Shown: positions 29,235-33,592 of the stretch, piece by piece
Position numbering within the stretch: the first letter of the stretch is position 1
Layout of the letters: the number at the start of each line of letters is the position of its first letter
NCBI RefSeq assembly: GCF_900491935.1
Contig: NZ_UEXK01000004.1
Coordinates: 4,390,581 to 4,424,172 of the forward strand
Reading direction: 5' to 3'
Origin: Klenkia terrae
GTDB taxonomy: Bacteria; Actinomycetota; Actinomycetes; Mycobacteriales; Geodermatophilaceae
DNA: 33,592 nucleotides
Position numbers and translations under genes: made by a program
Notes under the pieces: model-generated
Told to the model about the DNA's origin: nothing
Database searches by the model: none
Seen by the model: the letters and a program-made list of their open reading frames with translations, nothing else

Positions 29235-30863
29235 GTGACCGAGAAGCACACGCCGTACCCGGTCCGCGTCGACGCCACGCTCGACGCACCGATCTCCCGG
29301 TGGCTCTGGCTGGTCAAGTGGCTGCTGCTGATCCCGCACGCCGTCGTGCTGGCGTTCCTGTGGATCGGCGTCGGGGTCGTGTCGGTGGTCGCCTTCGTCG
29401 CCGTCCTGGTCACCGGCCGGTACCCCCGGCCGCTGTTCGACTACACCGTGGGGGTGCTCCGCTGGACCTGGCGGGTCCACTACTACGGCTACGCGGCTCT
29501 GGGCACCGACCGCTACCCGCCGTTCACCCTCGCCGACGTGCCGGACTACCCGGCGCACCTGGACGTGCCGTACCCCGAGCGGCTGTCCCGTGGGCTGGTG
29601 CTGGTCAAGTGGTGGCTGCTGGCGCTGCCGCAGTACCTGGTCGTCGCCGTCCTCGCCGGTGGCGGCCTCTGGTTGAGCTCCTGGTCCAGCCGCGGCGGGG
29701 ACGACGGCTGGGCCTTCGGCGGACTGGTGGGCCTGCTGGTCGTCGTCACGGGGGTCATCCTGCTGTTCACCGGGCGCTATCCCGGGCAGCTCTTCGACTT
29801 CGTGCTGGGCCTGGACCGCTGGGTGCTGCGGGTCGTGGCCTACGCCACCCTGCTGACCGACGAGTACCCCCCGTTCCGGCTGGACATGGGCGGCACCGAC
29901 CCGGGCTCGCGGCCCCTGACCGGCCCACCGGCACCCGTCGGGGGCGGGGCGGCTGTGGACGGGCCGACCCCGCCGGCCAGCTCGCCGGCGGTCGGCTCGC
30001 CGTCGGTCGGCGACGGCCGGCACCCGGTGGGCAGCCGGTGGACCGGGGGGCGCGTGGCGGCCCTGGTGATCGGCGCGCTGCTGGTGCTCGCCTCCACCGG
30101 GCCGCTCCTCGGCGGCGGAGCGCTGCTGTGGGCCGACCGCACCCAGCGGGACGGCGACTGGTTGACCAGCCCGGACGTCGTGGCCGCGACGGACCGCTAC
30201 GCGCTGGTCAGCGACGACGTCCCCCTGGACACCGCCGGTGCGGACTGGGTCGTCGACGACTTCCTGGGCGACGTCCGCATCGAGGTGACCGCACTCGACG
30301 GGGAGGAGGTGTTCGTCGGCGTCGCGCCGTCCGCCGCGGTCGCCGGGTACCTGGGCGGTGTCGGACGCACCCGGGTCGACGACGTGGGTGACGAGGGGCG
30401 CGGCTGGGCCTGGGACACCGGCTCCGGGTCCCGCATGGGCCCGGCGATGATGGACGACCTGCCCGGCGGACCGCCGGGGACCGCCCCCGGCGAGCTCGAC
30501 ATCTGGACGGCGTCGTCCGAGGGCGCCGGGACGCAGACGCTGGAGTGGACCCCGGAGGACGGCGACTGGACGGTCGTCGTGATGCCCACCGACCGGGGCG
30601 CGGGCCTCGCCGTGCGGCTGGCCGTGGCCGCGACCGCACCGGGCCTGGTCTGGCTGGCCTCGGGGCTGCTCGCGCTCGGTGCGGTGCTGCTGGTCGCCGG
30701 CGTCCTGCTGATCGCGCTGGCGGTGCACCGCGCCCAGGGCCGCCCCACGCCACCGCCGGCCGGCCACCCGGCCGCGCCGACCGGCCCGGCCCCGGACCCG
30801 GGCGGCGCTCCACCGGCTCCGACCGTCGACCGGCCGCTGAGCCCCTCCGGCGGGCAGCGCTGA
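29235..30863 (+). CDS. DUF4389-type membrane protein, two repeats plus extracytoplasmic domain
   Basis: 542 residues. The N-terminal 210 contain two DUF4389-like repeats, each with [19 protein letters not shown]- or [17 protein letters not shown]-type helices, TGRYP and a DEYPPF/DRYPPF motif (about 20-105 and 110-215). A Pro/Ser linker (about 215-270) follows, then a helix (about 276-300), a soluble domain of about 165 residues ([20 protein letters not shown]... to [15 protein letters not shown]) probably outside the membrane, and a last helix (about 475-500) with a Pro-rich tail. Function unknown; such proteins often lie in DosR-type islands of soil actinobacteria in my reading, but this is not established. 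The GTG at 29235 follows GGAGG at 7 bases. Confidence 0.82.
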   Translation: MTEKHTPYPVRVDATLDAPISRWLWLVKWLLLIPHAVVLAFLWIGVGVVSVVAFVAVLVTGRYPRPLFDYTVGVLRWTWRVHYYGYAALGTDRYPPFTLADVPDYPAHLDVPYPERLSRGLVLVKWWLLALPQYLVVAVLAGGGLWLSSWSSRGGDDGWAFGGLVGLLVVVTGVILLFTGRYPGQLFDFVLGLDRWVLRVVAYATLLTDEYPPFRLDMGGTDPGSRPLTGPPAPVGGGAAVDGPTPPASSPAVGSPSVGDGRHPVGSRWTGGRVAALVIGALLVLASTGPLLGGGALLWADRTQRDGDWLTSPDVVAATDRYALVSDDVPLDTAGADWVVDDFLGDVRIEVTALDGEEVFVGVAPSAAVAGYLGGVGRTRVDDVGDEGRGWAWDTGSGSRMGPAMMDDLPGGPPGTAPGELDIWTASSEGAGTQTLEWTPEDGDWTVVVMPTDRGAGLAVRLAVAATAPGLVWLASGLLALGAVLLVAGVLLIALAVHRAQGRPTPPPAGHPAAPTGPAPDPGGAPPAPTVDRPLSPSGGQR

Positions 30864-30917
30864 GCTGTCCGCGGGCCGACACCGCGCACCGACCGTCGGG
30901 TCGGGGGTGCCTGCGGC

Positions 30918-33488
30918 TCAGCCGCGCGGCGGTGCTGCCCGCCCGGTCCGGTCGACGGCATCGACGCCTCGGCCAGGCCGCCGGGCCCGCACGGCCTTGC
31001 CGATCGCGTCCACGGCCAGCACCGCGGGGACCGCGCACCCGGCCACGGCCAGGCCGGCCAGGGACGGCGGCCGATGGCCCAGCAGGTCCGCGACCGGTGG
31101 CACGGTGAGCACCGCGGCCAGCACGAGCACCTCGACACCCAACGCACCGACCAGCAGCGGGTTGCCGCGCCAGCCCAGCCGCCAGACCGGCCGGCTGCTG
31201 CTGCGGCAGGCGAAGGCGGTGCCGAACTGGCCGAGGACGATTGCCGTGAAGGCTGCGCCCGAGGCGGTCGCCAGCGCGGTGCCGGATGCCGTCTCGCCGT
31301 AGCTCCACCCCGCCGACACCAGCACGGTGAGGAAGGCGGTCATCGCGACGGTCGCCTCCACGGGTCCCAGCACGGCCAGCGCCCGGGTGAGCACGTGCCG
31401 GTCGACGAGCCGGCGGCGGGGCGGTGGACCCTCCAGCACCCGAGGGGAGGAGGGCTCCGCGCCCAGCGCCAGCGCCGGCAACAGGTCGGTGGCGATGTCC
31501 AGGCCGAGCACCTGCAGCACCCCGATGGCCAGGGGGACCGCCCCCCCGGTGACGCTGAAGACCAGGAAGGGCGCGAGCTCGGCCACGTTGTCGGTCAGGT
31601 GGTAGGTCAGGAAGCGGCGGATGTTGGCGAACGTCGTGCGCCCCTGCCGCACCGCCGCCACGACGGTGGCGAAGTGGTCGTCCAGCAGCACCAGGTCCGC
31701 TGCCTGGCGCGCGACGTCGGTGCCGCTGCGCCCCATGGCCACGCCGATGTCGGCCGCCCGCAGCGCCGGCCCGTCGTTCACCCCGTCGCCGGTCATGGCC
31801 ACCACGTGACCGCGTGCCTGCAGTGCCCGGGCGATGCGCAGCTTGTCCTCCGGCGCGACCCGGCACACCACGATCCCGTCGTGGTCGAGCAGCGCACCCA
31901 GGGCCGTCGCGTCGGCCGGCAGGTCGGCGCCGGTGACGACCCGGCTGGAGCCCTCCTGCCACAGCCCCACCTGGCGGGCGATCGCGGTCGCGGTGGCACC
32001 GGCGTCCCCGGTGACCATGGCGACCGCGATGCCGGCCCGCCGGCACTCCACGAGCGCGGCGTCCACACCTTCCCGCGGTGGGTCCTCCAGACCGACCAGG
32101 CCCAGCAGGTGCAGCTCCCGTTCGGCCTCGTCGGCCCCCGCCCGCGCAGGCAGGTCCACGGTGCGGACGGCGACGGCGAGCACCCGCAGCCCGGCGGAGG
32201 CCAGCCGGGTCGCCTCCGCAGCGGCGCCGGACGGGTCGGTGCAGCGGGGGAGCACCGAGTCGGGGGCACCCTTCACGTACAGCTCGTGGCCGACCAGGAC
32301 CGACATCCGGCGGCGACGCGGGTCGAAGGGGAACCGGCGGGTGGCCGGGACGTCGTCCGGAGCCGGGGCGCCGCTGCGGCGGGCGAGGGCGTCCAGGGCG
32401 GCCTCCATGGGGTCGCCGGAGGCGGTCCACCCGTCCGGGGCCTCCTGGATGCGCCCGGTCGAGCAGCGCACCGCCGCCCGGGCGAGCTCCGCGGTGGCCT
32501 CCCGCGCGCCCGGTGGACCGGTGAGCTGCCCGGTCGGCTCGTAGCCCACGCCGCTCACCTGCACCCGACCTGCCGGTGTCCACACCTCGAGCACCGCCAT
32601 GCGGTTCTGGGTGAGGGTGCCGGTCTTGTCGGTGCAGATGACGGTGGTCGAACCCAGCGTCTCCACCGACTCGAGCCGGCGCACCAGGGCCTGCTCACGG
32701 GCCAGCAGCTGGGCGCCGCGGGCCAGGGACAGCGTGACGGTGGGGAGCAGCCCCTCGGGGACCAGCGCGACGGTGACGCCGACGGCGAACAGGAACCCGT
32801 CGGAGGCCGGGAGCCCCAGGAGGAGGCCGGTGCCGAATCACGCCAGCCCGACGGCGACCGCCAGGACGGTGATGGCCCGGACCACCCGGTCCAGCTCCCG
32901 GCCCAGCGGCGACCTCGCGCGCTGCACCGTGCCGGTGAGCGTGGCGATCCCGGCCAGCCGGGTGTCACCGCCGACGGCGGTGACGGCGGCCGAGCCCTCG
33001 CCCTCGACGACGAAGCACCCCGCCGAGCCGGTGTCCCCGCCCGCCTTGTCCACCGGCTCGCTCTCCCCGGTGAGCATCGCCTCGTCCAGCCGCAGGCCGT
33101 GCACCTCCACCAGCACGAGGTCGGCGGCCAGCCGGTCACCGGCCTCGAGCAGCACCCGGTCGCCGACGACCAGGTCGACGGCGTCGACCTCCTGCCGGCG
33201 CCCGTCGCGGACGACGGTGACCCGGTGCGGGACGAGGTCCCGCAGGGCCTGCGCCGCCCGGTCGGCCCGGTGCTCCTGGACGAAGGCGAAGGTGCCGTTG
33301 AGCAGCACGACGACGACGATCGCCATCCCGAGCTGCGGCATCCCACCGAGCACGGCCAGCGCGGCGGCCCCCCACAGCAGCAGCGCGAAGAAGTGCACGA
33401 ACTGGGCCACGAGCATGCGCGCCGCGGACGGGGGACGCTGCTGGGGCAACCGGTTGCCCCAGCCGCGGCCCCCGTCCGCGGCGCCCAT
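30918..33488 (-). pseudogene. Cation-transporting P-type ATPase (CtpF-like) with an in-frame TGA
   Basis: A P2-type ATPase of about 860 codons, related to CtpF/Rv1997, a DosR-regulated pump. In order: N-terminal membrane helices with AQFVHFFALLLWGAAALAVLGG, the actuator LTGESEPVDK, helices M3-M4 with VPEGLLPTVTLSLA, phosphorylation site DKTGTLTQN, nucleotide site YVKGAPDS, hinge MTGDGVNDGPAL and C-terminal helices. A TGA at 32838-32840 falls between VLAVAVGLA and FGTGLLLGLPASDGFLF, in the same frame with homology on both sides; TGG (Trp) by one base change would restore it. The gene is therefore a nonsense pseudogene, a strain variant or a sequence error. The frame stays open upstream of the ATG at 33488 to the window edge, so the true start may lie outside. 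Confidence 0.85.
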
Positions 33489-33592
33489 CCCCGCGGCCCG
33501 GTACCAGCCGTGCCCCGCCCGCGTGCCCCGGGGGGCCGGCCGGCTGGCGCGCCTCGCTGGCAGGCCTGCGCCGGCGGAGGGCGGCGTCGTCG

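Noticed and set aside
32838-32840. Selenocysteine at the TGA in the P-type ATPase
   Set aside because: No selenoprotein in this family at this membrane position; Trp (TGG) restores the helix. A nonsense change or sequence error is simpler.

Overview
The window is very GC-rich DNA from an actinobacterium. Dense coding, frequent GTG starts, 4-base gene overlaps and the gene families themselves all point that way; a Geodermatophilaceae-type soil actinobacterium is a reasonable guess but is not proven by the sequence. Apart from a methanol dehydrogenase gene at the left edge, nearly everything looks like one large hypoxia/dormancy island of the DevR(DosR)-DevS type known from Mycobacterium tuberculosis. 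It carries a DevR-like response regulator (9226-9897) and two DevS/DosT-like GAF-GAF histidine kinases (9915-11651 and 22675-24432). Around them are homologues of classic DosR-regulon families: six intact tandem universal stress proteins, two Acg-type nitroreductases, an Rv1733c-like membrane protein, an Hsp20/HspX-like chaperone, HRP1-like CBS proteins, a PNPOx-like protein and a CtpF-like P-type ATPase. At least ten 14-bp near-palindromes of the form GGGACCTNNGTCCC, resembling DevR boxes, lie mostly in the promoters of these genes.

Layout. 1-1387: a long perfect palindrome and the NDMA-dependent methanol dehydrogenase (minus), with a triple operator-like repeat upstream. 1388-2424: non-coding, with a tRNA 3'-end-like scar and a terminator. 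2425-6432: a Usp (plus) facing a three-gene minus operon, nitroreductase-Usp-nitroreductase. 6561-6955: a broken Usp. 6952-8450: Rv1733c-like gene plus Usp (minus). 8582-9897: DUF3892-like gene and devR, divergent around two boxes. 9915-19091: ten minus genes, CBS-BON, membrane protein, CBS, Usp, small membrane protein, phosphoketolase, Usp, flavodoxin, PNPOx-like and DevS-like kinase, mostly joined by 4-base overlaps. 19305-22308 (plus): truncated cydD, SHOCT protein, zinc alcohol dehydrogenase, Hsp20. 22675-25594: second DevS-like kinase and a Usp, divergent around one box. 25727-26041: small unknown gene with its own box. 26060-28575: ABC exporter pair. 28667-29160: flavodoxin pseudogene. 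29235-30863: DUF4389 membrane protein. 30918 to the right edge: P-type ATPase interrupted by an in-frame stop.

Working together (inference from family knowledge): the two GAF kinases both keep the histidine that binds heme in M. tuberculosis DosS, so they may sense O2/NO/CO or redox state and phosphorylate the single DevR, which would switch on the boxed promoters. The outputs suggest survival without respiration: phosphoketolase (acetyl-phosphate and ATP without oxygen), alcohol dehydrogenase and flavin proteins (redox disposal), Hsp20 and Usps (protein and cell maintenance), and CBS proteins (adenylate or redox sensing). Four genes are visibly damaged (a Usp, cydD, a flavodoxin, the P-type ATPase), so the island is both expanding by duplication and decaying.
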